Shown here: positions 53,162 through 62,946 of the stretch, in pieces
How positions within the stretch are numbered: position 1 is the first letter of the stretch
Layout: the number at the start of each line of letters is the position of its first letter
NCBI GenBank assembly: GCA_019753405.1
Contig: JAIKLF010000002.1
Span: 197,985-261,984, forward strand
Length of the DNA: 64,000 nt
Direction of reading: 5' to 3'
Source of the DNA: Murdochiella sp. Marseille-P8839
GTDB lineage: Bacteria; Bacillota; Clostridia; Tissierellales; Peptoniphilaceae
Made by a program: the position numbers and the translations under genes
Notes under the pieces: model-generated
Databases searched by the model: none
Seen by the model: only the letters and a program-made list of their open reading frames with translations
What the model was told of the DNA's origin: nothing

Positions 53162-54158
53162 CGTCGAAGGGGAAGAGAATAAAACAGAAGAAAAAGAAAA
53201 AGCCGAAGCAGAGAAAAAAGCACGCAAGGTTGTAACCAATAAAATCTTAAAGCGCATGATCCTTGTGTATGTTTTTTACACTCTCCTGATGATTCTGTTT
53301 TCTGTTCTTCGGCAACACGTCGAGGGAAGTTTTGGCGAAAATGCTACACCGGCGCGTCTTGTGCAACTCTTCAGCACCATGACCACGGTCTTTTTGTTTG
53401 CGGGCTTTGCCGTTTATATCTTTGAAGTACCTTTTGCTTCTTTCTTTCAACGATCCGACCGTCCCGTTTTGCACTATGGCATCGGCTTTTTACAGGGCTT
53501 TGTACTTTTTTCCGTCTTGGTCGGCATTAATGTAGCGCGGGGAACGATTCGCTTCGAGGGTGCTGGCAGCCTACATCCTCTGCTTTTGCTTCTCTTTTTG
53601 GTGGGATTCATGCTTCAGAGTTACTCCGAAGAGCTCATGATGCGTGGCTTCGTGCAACGCCTCCTTCTCGAACGCTTCGGTCTATGGATTGCGCTTTTTG
53701 CCCCCTCTATCGCATTCGGCCTCTTGCATTTGGGCAACCCGCATATCTCTCTTCTGCCTGTGATCTCCACCATGTTCATTGGTCTGGCTTTTGCTTTGCA
53801 GACCTTTCTGACCGGGGATCTGTGGATGTCCTCCGGCTTGCACTGCGCGTGGAATTTTTTCATGGGTGCTTTTTATGGCTTGCCGGTTAGCGGCATGGCA
53901 TTTAGTGAATCGGCCGTTCGCTTTTCTCTTCATGAAAACGGTCTTTGGACGGGCGGCGCCTACGGCATGGAAGCTTCCTTATTGGCGACCGTCGTTATTG
54001 TTTTGTTTACGGCGATGCTTTTCCTGCGTTTTATGCGTTCCGGCGCGTACCGTTCGTATCTCGAACCCGGCAGCAATGAGCGTCTCTTGCGTTATGTCGG
54101 CGTAGCGACGAAGGAAATGAAGACGACAAGTGACAACGCCGCAGACGATATAGCTTAG
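53121..54158 (+). CDS. CPBP family intramembrane metalloprotease
   Basis: 345-residue polytopic membrane protein of the CPBP (CAAX protease and bacteriocin-processing) family. After a highly charged N-terminal 45 residues (Glu/Lys-rich) come about eight membrane segments. The metal motifs are YSEELMMRGFVQRLLLERFG (EExxxR), FGLLHLGNP (His) and SGLHCAWNFFMGAFYG (second HxxxN). Members process peptides or cleave membrane proteins and sometimes give self-immunity to bacteriocins; the substrate is unknown here. GAGAGGAAC lies before ATG 53121, inside tadA; a pair of ATGs at 53148/53151 is the alternative. Confidence 0.87.
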   Translation: MENREDRAPMMENNVEGEENKTEEKEKAEAEKKARKVVTNKILKRMILVYVFYTLLMILFSVLRQHVEGSFGENATPARLVQLFSTMTTVFLFAGFAVYIFEVPFASFFQRSDRPVLHYGIGFLQGFVLFSVLVGINVARGTIRFEGAGSLHPLLLLLFLVGFMLQSYSEELMMRGFVQRLLLERFGLWIALFAPSIAFGLLHLGNPHISLLPVISTMFIGLAFALQTFLTGDLWMSSGLHCAWNFFMGAFYGLPVSGMAFSESAVRFSLHENGLWTGGAYGMEASLLATVVIVLFTAMLFLRFMRSGAYRSYLEPGSNERLLRYVGVATKEMKTTSDNAADDIA

Positions 54159-54205
54159 GCTGACGCGGACATCTTTTAAAGAAGGTTGCTCTTGGCAATA
54201 GAAAT

Positions 54206-54235
54206 AAGGCGGCCCGGAGGCCGCCTTGTTTATTA
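54206..54235. terminator. Bidirectional terminator between CPBP and ppk genes
   Basis: AAGGCGGCC-cgga-GGCCGCCTT followed by GTTTATT on the + side and preceded by A-rich sequence (AGAAATAA) on the other. The two genes converge on it. Confidence 0.8.
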
Positions 54236-54248
54236 TAGAATCGCTGTA

Positions 54249-56696
54249 TTATTTTCCCGACAGAAGATCTTTTAGCCATTGCCGGAAGCTGCGACGCTGT
54301 TTTTCGTTGGCGTGCGGGGAGGGATCTGCAACATTCTCCGGATTCGGCCGGGTCTCTTCTGCGTTTTGTGTCTCCGGCGTAGAATTGACGTCGGTGTGGC
54401 GAACAACCTCTTCCGACACAGAAGCATCGTCCGTTTTCAACACTTCCGGGTGGTGAATAAGGTAATCCATCTTCTTTGCATCAACGGCCTCGCGTTCTCG
54501 TAGAAGTGCCAACCTTGCTTCTTCCGCATCCTTATGGCCTTCATATCCCTGCCGTTCCGGTCTATTGCGCAATCGCTCACGCTGACGACCGGCGTTATCC
54601 TCCGCTTCTTCCATGAAACGGGACTGGGCGGAAATGCCATGATCTCCCGTCACACGACGATAGGAGCCATCCGGCAACAATTCTCGTGCTTTCACATCAT
54701 CCATAAGAAAAACATCCAGGATATGGCTGATCCGCGAACGAATGGCTTCCTGCTGAATAGGTACTGCAATTTCTACGCGGTTGACAAGGTTGCGCGTCAT
54801 GAGATCGGCGGAAGAGATATACATATCCTCGCGGTTTGCGCCGAAGCAATAAATGCGATGATGCTCCAGAAAGCGACCGACGACGGACAGAACCCGGATA
54901 TTCTCGGTTTTCCCGGGAATGCCGGGAAGGAGACAGCAGATACCGCGTACAATCATCACAATATGCACACCGGCGTTAGAGGCTTCGGAAAGCTTATCCA
55001 TCAGATCGCGCTCGGTAATGGAATTGCACTTGAGTAGAATGCTTGCTTCTTCGCCATTTTTCGCCCGCAGAATTTCACGGTCAATGAGGGTCAACAACAT
55101 CGGCTTAATGCCGGTCGGCGCGACACATAGTTTATCGTAGCGGCCGTCCAGTTTACTGATGAGCATATTTTTGAAAAAGGTGCCGGCGTCCGCGCCGATG
55201 CGCTCATCTGCAGTGAAATAGCTCAAATCGGTGTACTGCTTGGCCGTTTTTTCATTGTAATTACCGGTGCCGATTTGAGTGATCGTGCGCACTTTTCCTT
55301 CCCGATAGAGGGTGATATGGCAGATTTTCGAATGTACTTTGTAATCTTCGATGCCGTAAATGACTGTACAGCCGGCCTGCTCCAGGCGTTCGGAGTAGTC
55401 AATATTGTTTTCCTCGTCAAAACGGGCACGCAGTTCCATCAGTGCCAGCACATCTTTACCATTTTCTGCCGCCATGGATAAATATTCCGCCACTTTTGAG
55501 ATGGACGCCATTCGATAAATGGTAATCGAAATGGAAATCACCGAAGGATCATGAGCGGCTTCTTTTAACATGCGCAGGAAGGGCTCCATGGACTCGTATG
55601 GGTAGTGCAACAATTTGTCTTCTTGGAAGACCTGGTCAATAATGGGCACGTTGGGCAAGAACATGGGGGACGGCTGGGGAGAAAACGGCCGATAGCAAAG
55701 CTGATCCTTTTGCTTTGGCGTCAGCACATCTTCAATCGCAAAAACATATTTCATGCGCAACGGTGCCTTGCTGAAATAGACCTGCGTATTGTCGAGACGA
55801 TGATATTTCAACAGAAATTTTATCGACGACTTGGGCAGCGTGCCCTGAATTTCCAGACGAACCGGTGCGAGACGATTGCGCTTCTTGATCGCCTTTTTCA
55901 TCGCCTGCAAGAGGTTGCCTTCCATCTCGTCAATGCCGTCATCCAGGTCAATGTCCGCATTGCGCGTGAGGGAAATAACGGCAGCGTCCATGATCTTAAA
56001 GCCGCTAAGAAGCGCGGCCGCCTGATCCATAATGACTTCTTCCAACAAGACAAACGAACAGCTGTTTGGAAGAAAGATGATGGAAGGAATCCAGGTTGGT
56101 ACGCCGATCAATGAATAATATGCGGCTCCCTTGGCGTCCACCACGTCGCAGAAGATGTAGAGCATTTGGTTAAGCATATGAGGGAAAGGATGGCGCGCGT
56201 CAATAATCAATGGTGAGAGAAGAGGCAACACGTTCGCTTCATAGTACTCTTGAATGAATTTCGCTTCGCTCTTCGTCAGATTTTCCATCTTTTTATGATG
56301 GACGCCGGCAAGCTCCAATGCATCACTTAATTTGGCAAAGGCAGCATCGCGTTCGGCATAGAGCTTCGGTATTTCGTCAAAGACATGCGCAAGCTGTTCA
56401 TCGACGGTCCAGCCCGTCTTGTTGTCTATGGCGTCGCCTTTCCACTCCTTCAGATTCATCAGCGATCCCACGCGCACGCGGAAAAATTCACTGAGGTTGC
56501 TCGTGAAAATCGCGATAAATTTATAGCGCTCGTAGAGTGGGACGCGCGGATCCGTACTCTCCTGTAAAACATGGCGATTAAATTCCAGCCAGGACAACTC
56601 ACGGTTTTGGGTAAAGCCGGTATCCGTGGCTTGGTTTTTGTTGTATTTTGCGCTCTTAGCGGTGTCTTTCGACTTTTCGGTATTTACTTCACGCAT
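54249..56696 (-). CDS. ppk: Polyphosphate kinase 1 with long charged C-terminal tail
   Basis: 815-residue PPK1, which reversibly makes polyphosphate from ATP. Core motifs: NRELSWLEFNRHVLQES at the N-terminus, YYEANVLPLLSPLIID, HPFPHMLNQ, LLHYPYESMEPFLRMLKEAA, ALMELRARFDEENNI, YGIEDYKVHSKICHI (the phosphorylated His is the H in VHSK), GTGNYNEKTAKQYTDLSY and RIYCFGANREDMYISSADLM with the second His. The core ends near residue 690; the last 115 residues are a Glu/Arg/Asn-rich tail without recognisable domain (EEARLALLREREAVDAKKMD, RRSFRQWLKDLLSGK). GGGAGGG precedes the start. Confidence 0.94.
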   Translation of the reverse strand: MREVNTEKSKDTAKSAKYNKNQATDTGFTQNRELSWLEFNRHVLQESTDPRVPLYERYKFIAIFTSNLSEFFRVRVGSLMNLKEWKGDAIDNKTGWTVDEQLAHVFDEIPKLYAERDAAFAKLSDALELAGVHHKKMENLTKSEAKFIQEYYEANVLPLLSPLIIDARHPFPHMLNQMLYIFCDVVDAKGAAYYSLIGVPTWIPSIIFLPNSCSFVLLEEVIMDQAAALLSGFKIMDAAVISLTRNADIDLDDGIDEMEGNLLQAMKKAIKKRNRLAPVRLEIQGTLPKSSIKFLLKYHRLDNTQVYFSKAPLRMKYVFAIEDVLTPKQKDQLCYRPFSPQPSPMFLPNVPIIDQVFQEDKLLHYPYESMEPFLRMLKEAAHDPSVISISITIYRMASISKVAEYLSMAAENGKDVLALMELRARFDEENNIDYSERLEQAGCTVIYGIEDYKVHSKICHITLYREGKVRTITQIGTGNYNEKTAKQYTDLSYFTADERIGADAGTFFKNMLISKLDGRYDKLCVAPTGIKPMLLTLIDREILRAKNGEEASILLKCNSITERDLMDKLSEASNAGVHIVMIVRGICCLLPGIPGKTENIRVLSVVGRFLEHHRIYCFGANREDMYISSADLMTRNLVNRVEIAVPIQQEAIRSRISHILDVFLMDDVKARELLPDGSYRRVTGDHGISAQSRFMEEAEDNAGRQRERLRNRPERQGYEGHKDAEEARLALLREREAVDAKKMDYLIHHPEVLKTDDASVSEEVVRHTDVNSTPETQNAEETRPNPENVADPSPHANEKQRRSFRQWLKDLLSGK

Positions 56697-56946
56697 TTTG
56701 CCCTCCCGGGTAGTCTATTATTAAGGCCTCTATCGGTATTATATCCTTAGTCCACCGGTAACCCACGTGTTTAGGTAAGAACCAGGTAAAATTGATTGTA
56801 TTTCCGTCTTTATTCGGACACTTGAGTAGGAGGGCGGAAGAAAAGTTTGGTATACTGACGAAGGAACATAGAGAAAAAAGGGATGCACGCCGTTGCCGCA
56901 GGGGCGGCGACAGGGAGGCGCGTGTAAGGAAAAGAAAAGAGGACCA

Positions 56947-57819
56947 ATGAACAAAACGATACTTCTACCGAATGGACATCCGTTACGCCTGATCGCTTCC
57001 GATATGGACGGCACGATCCTCCGTTCGGACTTAACAATTGAACCGCGTACAAAAGAATTGCTCATCGCCTGGCAGAAGGAAGGCATCCGGTTGACGCTCA
57101 TTTCCGGACGACCTATTCAGAGCATGATGCGTTATGCCCGCGAGTTGGAAATGGATCACCACGAGGGCGTCATCATCGGCGCGAACGGTGGACATGCCTA
57201 TCAGCTGGGCGTGGAGAAGGAACTTTGGCGTCATACGTTGACGATTGCCTCGGCACAGCATTACTTTCAGCTGTGGAAGCCGTTTTTATTGACGTTGATC
57301 GCCTATGGACGCGAGAAAATTTATGTGGATGTGCCGAAACGGGAAGGACTTACCTACTTCGGGATGTCCATGGAAAAGGGACTGGAACGCATTGAAAAAG
57401 TGACGACAATGAAAGTCGAACACTATGACCTGAGTACACCGCTTCCGGAGGAACCGGTAAAAGCTTGTGTTTTAGGTGACCGTTCGCTGATTTTGAAGGC
57501 ACAGGCCATGGTGAAAGATGATTATGAAGCCGATATTTACGGCGCCTTTTCCGCGGAAACGTATTTTGAGGCCATGATGCGCGGCATCAACAAGGGTACG
57601 GGATTGCAGGAATACGCGGATCGCTATGACATCTTGCCGGATGAGATGGTGGCGTTTGGGGACGAAGATAATGACATACCGATGTTGGCGTATGCCGGGG
57701 TGAGCGTGGCGATGGAAAAAGCCTCCGATCGTGCGGCATCAACGGCGAAGTACCGCACGGGATCGAATAATGCCGGCGGAATTTACCAGTTTTTGTCGCG
57801 TCTTACGCAGGAAAAGTAG
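56947..57819 (+). CDS. Cof-type HAD-superfamily sugar-phosphate phosphatase
   Basis: 290-residue HAD hydrolase of the Cof/YidA (IIB) group. Motif I ASDMDGTILRSD carries the nucleophile Asp, motif II is TLISGRPIQSMMRY, the cap runs from GGHAYQLG to about residue 200, motif III Lys lies near GINKGTGLQEYAD and motif IV is FGDEDNDIPMLAYAG. These enzymes dephosphorylate sugar phosphates or cofactors with broad specificity. ATG 56947 follows AAGAGGACC; an upstream in-frame start has a poor context. TGGTATACT at 56848-56856 could be its extended -10. The stop overlaps the convergent MaoC-like gene by 17 bases. Confidence 0.9.
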   Translation: MNKTILLPNGHPLRLIASDMDGTILRSDLTIEPRTKELLIAWQKEGIRLTLISGRPIQSMMRYARELEMDHHEGVIIGANGGHAYQLGVEKELWRHTLTIASAQHYFQLWKPFLLTLIAYGREKIYVDVPKREGLTYFGMSMEKGLERIEKVTTMKVEHYDLSTPLPEEPVKACVLGDRSLILKAQAMVKDDYEADIYGAFSAETYFEAMMRGINKGTGLQEYADRYDILPDEMVAFGDEDNDIPMLAYAGVSVAMEKASDRAASTAKYRTGSNNAGGIYQFLSRLTQEK

Positions 57820-58696
57820 TTAACCATTTCAGGTTACAGACGAGGAGCACATTGCCCTTGGTATCACAAAGATTTGCCGTATAGTAAAGAACAGTGCGTC
57901 CATCCGACGCGGGTTCTTTTTTTATGCGCGCAATGGATGGAACGATGGTACACTTCGCTCGTACCGGCAAGAGCCAGCGCGCACGGAGAATCTCGAGGGT
58001 GCCGTCATTAGCAGATGCACCTTCTTTTTCGTGGACGATCCTACGGCATAGGCCAAGAAGGCGCGCCATGGAATGCAATCCCGAGGCGATCAGCTCCCCG
58101 AAGGGGCCTTCCGCGGATGCCTTACGATCTACATGAATCGGGCGATCATCAAAGGCCAAACCGAAGGCAATGATTTCTTCCTCCGTAAGTGTAAACGGTG
58201 CGGGATACCACGTTTGTTCGGCCTTCCGTTCTGTTTTGTTTGCCTTAGAAACAGATGTCGATTGGGAATCGGGCACAGCCGGTGCGCGCAGCAGCATCTT
58301 TCCGGTTATTTCCATTTTCAGGAGGGGCAAGCGGTCTTTGTCTACGACGTCAAGCAAAAAGGATACGCTTCCGGCATCACCGCCGGAGAAGATGCGCTTA
58401 CGGGAAATGGTGACGGTACCGATCAGCGTTTCGCCGACCGAAACCTTTCGATACCAGCGGGCAAAGTCAATACTCATACCGGCTACCATTCCACCAGCGT
58501 CCGTTTTCGTATCCACCCATTTTCCCCAGACGGCGGTCGCCACGTGCCAGGGAGAAAGGCCGGGAAAGAGCGTACCGCCTTCAAACTGCGCGGAAAACGC
58601 CAAACGATCCTGTTCATCAAGGCGTATTGGCGCGATCGGAAATGTCTCGCCGACGGCAAAGTCGTCAAAATAGCGCATTCGCTTTATCGTAGACAT
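57803..58696 (-). CDS. MaoC-like double-hotdog dehydratase-family protein
   Basis: 297-residue protein with two hotdog-fold halves. The N-terminal half begins MRYFDDFAVGETFPIAPIRL and has LFPGLSPWHVATAVWGKWVD; the C-terminal half (WYPAPFTLTEEEIIAFGLAF, DDRPIHVDRKASAEGPFGEL, IASGLHSMARLLGL) carries the MaoC hydratase signature, with D-x-x-H-xD and GLHSMA where R-hydratases have a similar Asp/His pair. Such proteins hydrate or dehydrate acyl thioesters, but no acyl-metabolism genes are nearby. The start is set at ATG 58696, after GAAAGGATCTCCC. The tail end converges on the HAD gene. Confidence 0.82.
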   Translation of the reverse strand: MSTIKRMRYFDDFAVGETFPIAPIRLDEQDRLAFSAQFEGGTLFPGLSPWHVATAVWGKWVDTKTDAGGMVAGMSIDFARWYRKVSVGETLIGTVTISRKRIFSGGDAGSVSFLLDVVDKDRLPLLKMEITGKMLLRAPAVPDSQSTSVSKANKTERKAEQTWYPAPFTLTEEEIIAFGLAFDDRPIHVDRKASAEGPFGELIASGLHSMARLLGLCRRIVHEKEGASANDGTLEILRARWLLPVRAKCTIVPSIARIKKEPASDGRTVLYYTANLCDTKGNVLLVCNLKWLTTFPA

Positions 58697-58765
58697 GGGA
58701 GATCCTTTCTTCAGCAGAGATACCGTTTTGTTTTCGCTTATCGAATAGAACATCAGCACATCCGT

Positions 58766-58794
58766 TTCAAAGCGGCGGTAAAATTCGATATAAT
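58766..58794 (+). promoter_or_regulatory. Candidate promoter of guaA
   Basis: TTCAAA and a perfect TATAAT (58789-58794) with 17-base spacing, giving a leader of about 105 bases before the guaA start. A GC-rich dyad CTACCCGCGCGGGTGTAG sits just before the ribosome site. I did not recognise a purine riboswitch core. Confidence 0.55.
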
Positions 58795-58905
58795 GAATCC
58801 ATCAAGCGCGCCCTTTCACGTCGAAAACCTTCGGTTCCGGCATGCTAAGGCCTTGCGGTTGCTTACTTATCTACCCGCGCGGGTGTAGTGCAAACAGGAG
58901 GAATT

Positions 58906-60456
58906 ATGCTTCAAACAGAAACGCTTCGTCAGGAAAAGATCCTGATTCTGGATTTCGGCGGACAATATAAACAACTCATCGGTCGTCGGGTGCGGGAAGA
59001 ACACGTCTATTGTGAGATTAAACCCTGTACGACATCGCTTTCGGTGATCCGGGAAGGACAATATGCCGGCCTGATTCTTACCGGCGGCCCGGACTCGGTC
59101 TATGATCCGAAATCTTTGCAGGCGGATGAGGGCATCCTGTCGCTGGGCATTCCTGTTCTCGGCATCTGCTACGGCGCACAGTGGATTGCGTACCACACAG
59201 AGGGCAAGGTAGAGAAGGCCGGTGTTCCGGAATACGGCAAAACGGAGACGACATTCGACCTTTCCTCGCCTCTCTTTCAGGAGATGCCGGAAACTTCCGT
59301 TGTCTGGATGAGCCATGGTGATCAAATTCTCGCCCTGGGCGAAGGATTTTCCGCCATCGCACATTCCGCCAATTGCCCGGTGGCGGCCTTTGGCAATGAC
59401 CGTCGTGGTCTCTACGGCATGCAGTTTCATCCCGAGGTGGAGCATACGGTTTATGGCCGGCAATTGCTTCACAATTTTCTCTATGGCATCTGTGGTGTGA
59501 CGGGACAGTGGAAAATGTCGACATTCGCTTCGCAGACCATTTCACATTTGCAAGAAACGTTGGCAGGAAAAAAAGCGCTTTGCGCCTTTTCCGGCGGCGT
59601 GGACTCGTCGGTGGCGGCGCTTCTCGTTCATAAAGCGATCGGCAAGAATCTGACCTGTGTTTTCGTGGATCACGGCCTTTTGCGCAAGGATGAGGCGGAT
59701 ACGGTTGAGCGCGTATTTAAGGAAGAATTCGGACTCAATCTGATTCGCGTAGACGCTTCAGAACGCTTTTTGCACTTGCTGGACGGGGTTACCGATCCGG
59801 AAAAGAAGCGCAAAATTATCGGCGAGCAGTTTATTCGCGTATTTGAAGAAGAGGCGGCCAAGATCGGCGAGGTGGATGTCCTTGTTCAGGGCACGATTTA
59901 TCCGGACGTCATCGAATCCGGCGTAGGTGGCGCCGTCATCAAATCGCACCACAACGTTGGCGGTCTGCCGAAAAATGTCCGTTTTCAGGAGCTTGTAGAA
60001 CCCTTGCGCGATCTCTTCAAGGATGAAGTGCGCGCCGTCGGCACCGAGCTCGGCATTGCTGAGGATCTCGTCTGGCGTCAGCCGTTCCCGGGCCCCGGTC
60101 TTGCTGTGCGCATTCTGGGAAACATCACCCGCGAACGCATTCGCATCGTCCAGGATGCCGATGCCATCTGGCGCGAAGAAATCAAGAACGCCGGCCTCCA
60201 TCGCACCATCGGTCAATACTTTGCCGTCCTCACTGACATTGCCACCGTCGGCGTCATGGGCGATCATCGCACCTACGACTGTGTCCTCGGTCTACGCGCC
60301 GTCACTACCAACGACTTCATGACCGCCGAGTGGGCCCGCATTCCTTACGATGTTCTCGACCGCGCCTCCAACCGCATCGTCAACGAAGTCGACGGCGTCA
60401 GCCGTGTCGTCTACGACATTACCGGCAAGCCCCCTGCGACGATTGAGTGGGAGTGA
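58906..60456 (+). CDS. guaA: GMP synthase (glutamine-hydrolysing)
   Basis: 516-residue GuaA, converting XMP to GMP with glutamine nitrogen. The class I amidotransferase domain has [12 protein letters not shown], the nucleophile Cys in [14 protein letters not shown] and His/Glu in [11 protein letters not shown]. The ATP-pyrophosphatase domain has the P-loop [42 protein letters not shown] and [14 protein letters not shown], and the dimerisation domain ends [12 protein letters not shown] 58906 follows AGGAGG; GTG 58888 is too early. From about 60100 onward codons become strongly C-ending, unlike the first 1.2 kb. guaA 3' ends are known integration sites for genomic islands. Confidence 0.96.
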   Translation: MLQTETLRQEKILILDFGGQYKQLIGRRVREEHVYCEIKPCTTSLSVIREGQYAGLILTGGPDSVYDPKSLQADEGILSLGIPVLGICYGAQWIAYHTEGKVEKAGVPEYGKTETTFDLSSPLFQEMPETSVVWMSHGDQILALGEGFSAIAHSANCPVAAFGNDRRGLYGMQFHPEVEHTVYGRQLLHNFLYGICGVTGQWKMSTFASQTISHLQETLAGKKALCAFSGGVDSSVAALLVHKAIGKNLTCVFVDHGLLRKDEADTVERVFKEEFGLNLIRVDASERFLHLLDGVTDPEKKRKIIGEQFIRVFEEEAAKIGEVDVLVQGTIYPDVIESGVGGAVIKSHHNVGGLPKNVRFQELVEPLRDLFKDEVRAVGTELGIAEDLVWRQPFPGPGLAVRILGNITRERIRIVQDADAIWREEIKNAGLHRTIGQYFAVLTDIATVGVMGDHRTYDCVLGLRAVTTNDFMTAEWARIPYDVLDRASNRIVNEVDGVSRVVYDITGKPPATIEWE

Positions 60457-60575
60457 TTAGTCTATGAAACAAGTGTCAACAAAAAAACTGAATTTCTCTC
60501 ACGTTTTTGGGCCTGCGCTAGTATAAATGGACATTAATATACACTAAGTCACACGAAAGGAAAGCACATTATAAG
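60457..60575. other. Boundary between guaA and AT-rich accessory cassette
   Basis: Base composition drops sharply after the guaA stop. A TATAAA (60522-60527) in GCGCTAGTATAAATGG may be the promoter of the reverse transcriptase gene; its ribosome site CGAAAGGAAAG lies a little far from the ATG. No integrase or clear attachment repeat was seen. Confidence 0.4.
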
Positions 60576-62168
60576 ATGGTTTCGGTATTTACCTCAGGTA
60601 ATAAAAAGTATACAGATTTTATGGATGAAATCTCTTCCGACGAACTATACGAGGGGCTCCTTGCACACGGCTTTTTTGCCGAAAAGCTCCCACCTGTATT
60701 TACCGCTGTTCCATTTTTTAATTATTGCCAAACGTTGTCTGCTCCGTTTGAAGCAGGCTGGAATGAATACATAACCTTTCGGGTAATGCGTAATATCAGC
60801 ATACCACGGCTTATGGGAATTCCGAATCCTTTTAAGTATCAAATAGCGTGTTCTGAACTTAGGGATAACTGGTATAAGCTGAGAGACCATTTTCATGCGC
60901 AGACAGATGGGCATAGTTATCGTGTCAGCCGAATTCATGTTCGCAAAGAGTATGACAAAAAGCGTATCTTTGAGATGAATTATAAAAATTGGCGAGTAGA
61001 TGGTAATCCAGAGTTGGATTTGCTGATGCATGACAACAAAACAAGTCGATTCATCGTTCAGGCGGATATCTCCACATGCTTTCCTAGTATTTACACGCAT
61101 TCGATACCTTGGGCTTTGGTGGGAAAAGAAATAGCAAAGCAAACAGTTCACGAAGATACTTGGTATAACAGGATTGATCAGGTTTGTTCAGACATGCGCA
61201 ATGGGGAAACGCACGGGCTTCTTATCGGACCACATGCATCAAATCTGCTTTCAGAAATTATTCTCACTGTAGTAGATAAAAAGCTATATGATAAGGGCTA
61301 CCGTTATGTTAGAAATATAGATGACTACGATTGTTATGTTGATAGTTATGATGCAGCGCAACGTTTTCTACGAGATCTTGAAGAAGCCCTTCGTGAATTC
61401 GATTTGCCTTTGAATCACAAAAAGACGAAGGTAATTGAACTCCCTATTGGTATGGAGAAAAATTGGAAGCATCAACTGAGCGATTTACCCAAGGTGGGTG
61501 AGTCAGGAATGGTTGAGTATCCACAGGTTAACACGTTTATTGATACAGCCTTAACGCTTGCAACGGCAACAGGTGATTTTGCAATTATCAATTATGCTAT
61601 TAAAAAGCTGAGAGGAGCAAAGCTTTCGGGTAATGGAAAAAAGCTGGCTGCAAAACGAATCATGCATATGGCAACACTCTATCCTTATCTTTTACATTTA
61701 CTAGAAGAATACGTGTTCGCACCACATGATGTAGATGCAAGTGATATAAAAGTACTTTCAGATACAGTATATCGTAATGCAGTCAATCAAAATGATTATG
61801 AGAGCCTGTGCTATTCGATTTATTTTGCAATTCGCTTCGACTTTGTGCTTGAGGAATTTGAAAACAACTATGTCAGGGCACAGGACTATGTAATTAAGAG
61901 TAAAGATTGCCTGCTGCTGATTATGACATGGATTTACTTTATGAAACAGAATCATTGGAAAAGAGACGCAACACAGGTAAAGCCGCTTAACAAAGTGGCC
62001 ATGGAGTTGACAAACACAGACATGGATCGTTACTGGTTGTTCTGCTACGAAGCTTTGTCTTCGGGTAGTTTACCGGGCCAATGGAGCTCAATGAAGCAAG
62101 CGGGAATAAGCTTTATCAGAAAGGAAATAGTAGATGACGCTACCTCGACTAACATCGAATCAAATTGA
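60576..62168 (+). CDS. Reverse transcriptase of the Abi/unknown-group (UG) type
   Basis: 530-residue RNA-directed DNA polymerase. Palm motifs: RFIVQADISTCFPSIYTHSI with Asp164, THGLLIGPHASNLLSEIILT, then the YxDD-box variant YVRNIDDYDCYVDSY (Asp249-Asp250) and FDLPLNHKKTKVIEL. The C-terminal 200 residues are helical (LRGAKLSGNGKKLAAKRIMH, YESLCYSIYFAIRFDFVLEE) and resemble the alpha-rich domain of AbiK/AbiA/UG defence RTs rather than a group II intron maturase: no maturase X or HNH domain is seen. Its end overlaps the next gene by 35 bases. A role in phage defence is inferred from the type and the neighbour. Confidence 0.85.
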   Translation: MVSVFTSGNKKYTDFMDEISSDELYEGLLAHGFFAEKLPPVFTAVPFFNYCQTLSAPFEAGWNEYITFRVMRNISIPRLMGIPNPFKYQIACSELRDNWYKLRDHFHAQTDGHSYRVSRIHVRKEYDKKRIFEMNYKNWRVDGNPELDLLMHDNKTSRFIVQADISTCFPSIYTHSIPWALVGKEIAKQTVHEDTWYNRIDQVCSDMRNGETHGLLIGPHASNLLSEIILTVVDKKLYDKGYRYVRNIDDYDCYVDSYDAAQRFLRDLEEALREFDLPLNHKKTKVIELPIGMEKNWKHQLSDLPKVGESGMVEYPQVNTFIDTALTLATATGDFAIINYAIKKLRGAKLSGNGKKLAAKRIMHMATLYPYLLHLLEEYVFAPHDVDASDIKVLSDTVYRNAVNQNDYESLCYSIYFAIRFDFVLEEFENNYVRAQDYVIKSKDCLLLIMTWIYFMKQNHWKRDATQVKPLNKVAMELTNTDMDRYWLFCYEALSSGSLPGQWSSMKQAGISFIRKEIVDDATSTNIESN

Positions 62169-62946
62169 ACAGATTGCACGTGTCATAGGGGACACTGAGA
62201 CTGGACTCACAGGGACTGAGATCGGTCACCATCTTGCTCAGTGCCACATGGCTGATCCGAATCCCAGTCTAACAAAGTGGAAGCGTCTGTACAATGCTTT
62301 TTGCGTTGCGGTAAATGAAAGCGGCTCGGCAAATGCTATTTTTCAGTTTATACAGCAGTGTATGGAGCCCGCTCAAGGGCTAAATAATATCGAACGATAT
62401 AGCATTGTGCGGCTTGAACTCAACAAGGTCTTGATGCTTGTAGGGATCGAAATAAAGGACGATGGACAGTTCTATTCTGTTTCAAAAGCGCAAAGCCTTG
62501 GAGAAGTCCAGAGACGGACAAAAGAATTGCGCAAAAAGTTAACTGGCTATGGCGTACATTCAGAAGTGTTGAAGTGTTGCCGTGATGAATTGTTAGCACA
62601 GGATTATTTTCATGCTGTTCAAGAAGCGGCAAAAAGTCTGTGTGATCGAGTTAGGACAATGTCAGGGCTAACAACGGATGGGGCAGCGTTATTCAATACC
62701 GCTTTTGCAGTTAATAGCCCATACATTGCATATAATTCATTGCGTACAAGTAGTGAACAAAATCAGCAGAATGGGCTTAAGGAAATGCTCTGCGGCGTAA
62801 CTCACATGGTCAGAAATGTTACTGCTCACGAGTTGAGACTTCGCTGGGATGTGAACGAGAAAGATGCAGTGGATATCTTAACTCAGATTTCATATCTTCA
62901 TAGGTTATTGGATATGTGCATAACCGTACCGAGGGTGTTACTATGA
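62134..62946 (+). CDS. TIGR02391-type protein with HEPN-like Rx4H motif
   Basis: 270-residue protein. The C-terminal 85 residues (GAALFNTAFAVNSPYIAYNS, EQNQQNGLKEMLCGVTHMVR, NVTAHELRLRW, ILTQISYLHRLLDMC) match the TIGR02391/Ymh-type helical family as I remember it. R227-N-V-T-A-H232 is an Rx4H motif, the signature of HEPN ribonucleases used in abortive infection. The N-terminal 180 residues are helical (LTSNQIEQIARVIGDTETGL, CCRDELLAQDYFHAVQEAAK). It starts inside the reverse transcriptase gene and is coupled to the next gene by ATGA, so the three form one unit. Function is inferred. Confidence 0.8.
   Translation: MTLPRLTSNQIEQIARVIGDTETGLTGTEIGHHLAQCHMADPNPSLTKWKRLYNAFCVAVNESGSANAIFQFIQQCMEPAQGLNNIERYSIVRLELNKVLMLVGIEIKDDGQFYSVSKAQSLGEVQRRTKELRKKLTGYGVHSEVLKCCRDELLAQDYFHAVQEAAKSLCDRVRTMSGLTTDGAALFNTAFAVNSPYIAYNSLRTSSEQNQQNGLKEMLCGVTHMVRNVTAHELRLRWDVNEKDAVDILTQISYLHRLLDMCITVPRVLL

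Noticed and set aside
58804..58822. GCGCGCCCTTTCACG before guaA resembling the CRISPR repeat stem
   Set aside because: It lacks the second stem arm and the ATTGAAAT handle; chance similarity in GC-rich sequence is likelier.
58760..58905. Purine riboswitch in the guaA leader
   Set aside because: I could not find the conserved three-way junction core sequences; only a short GC-rich dyad is present.
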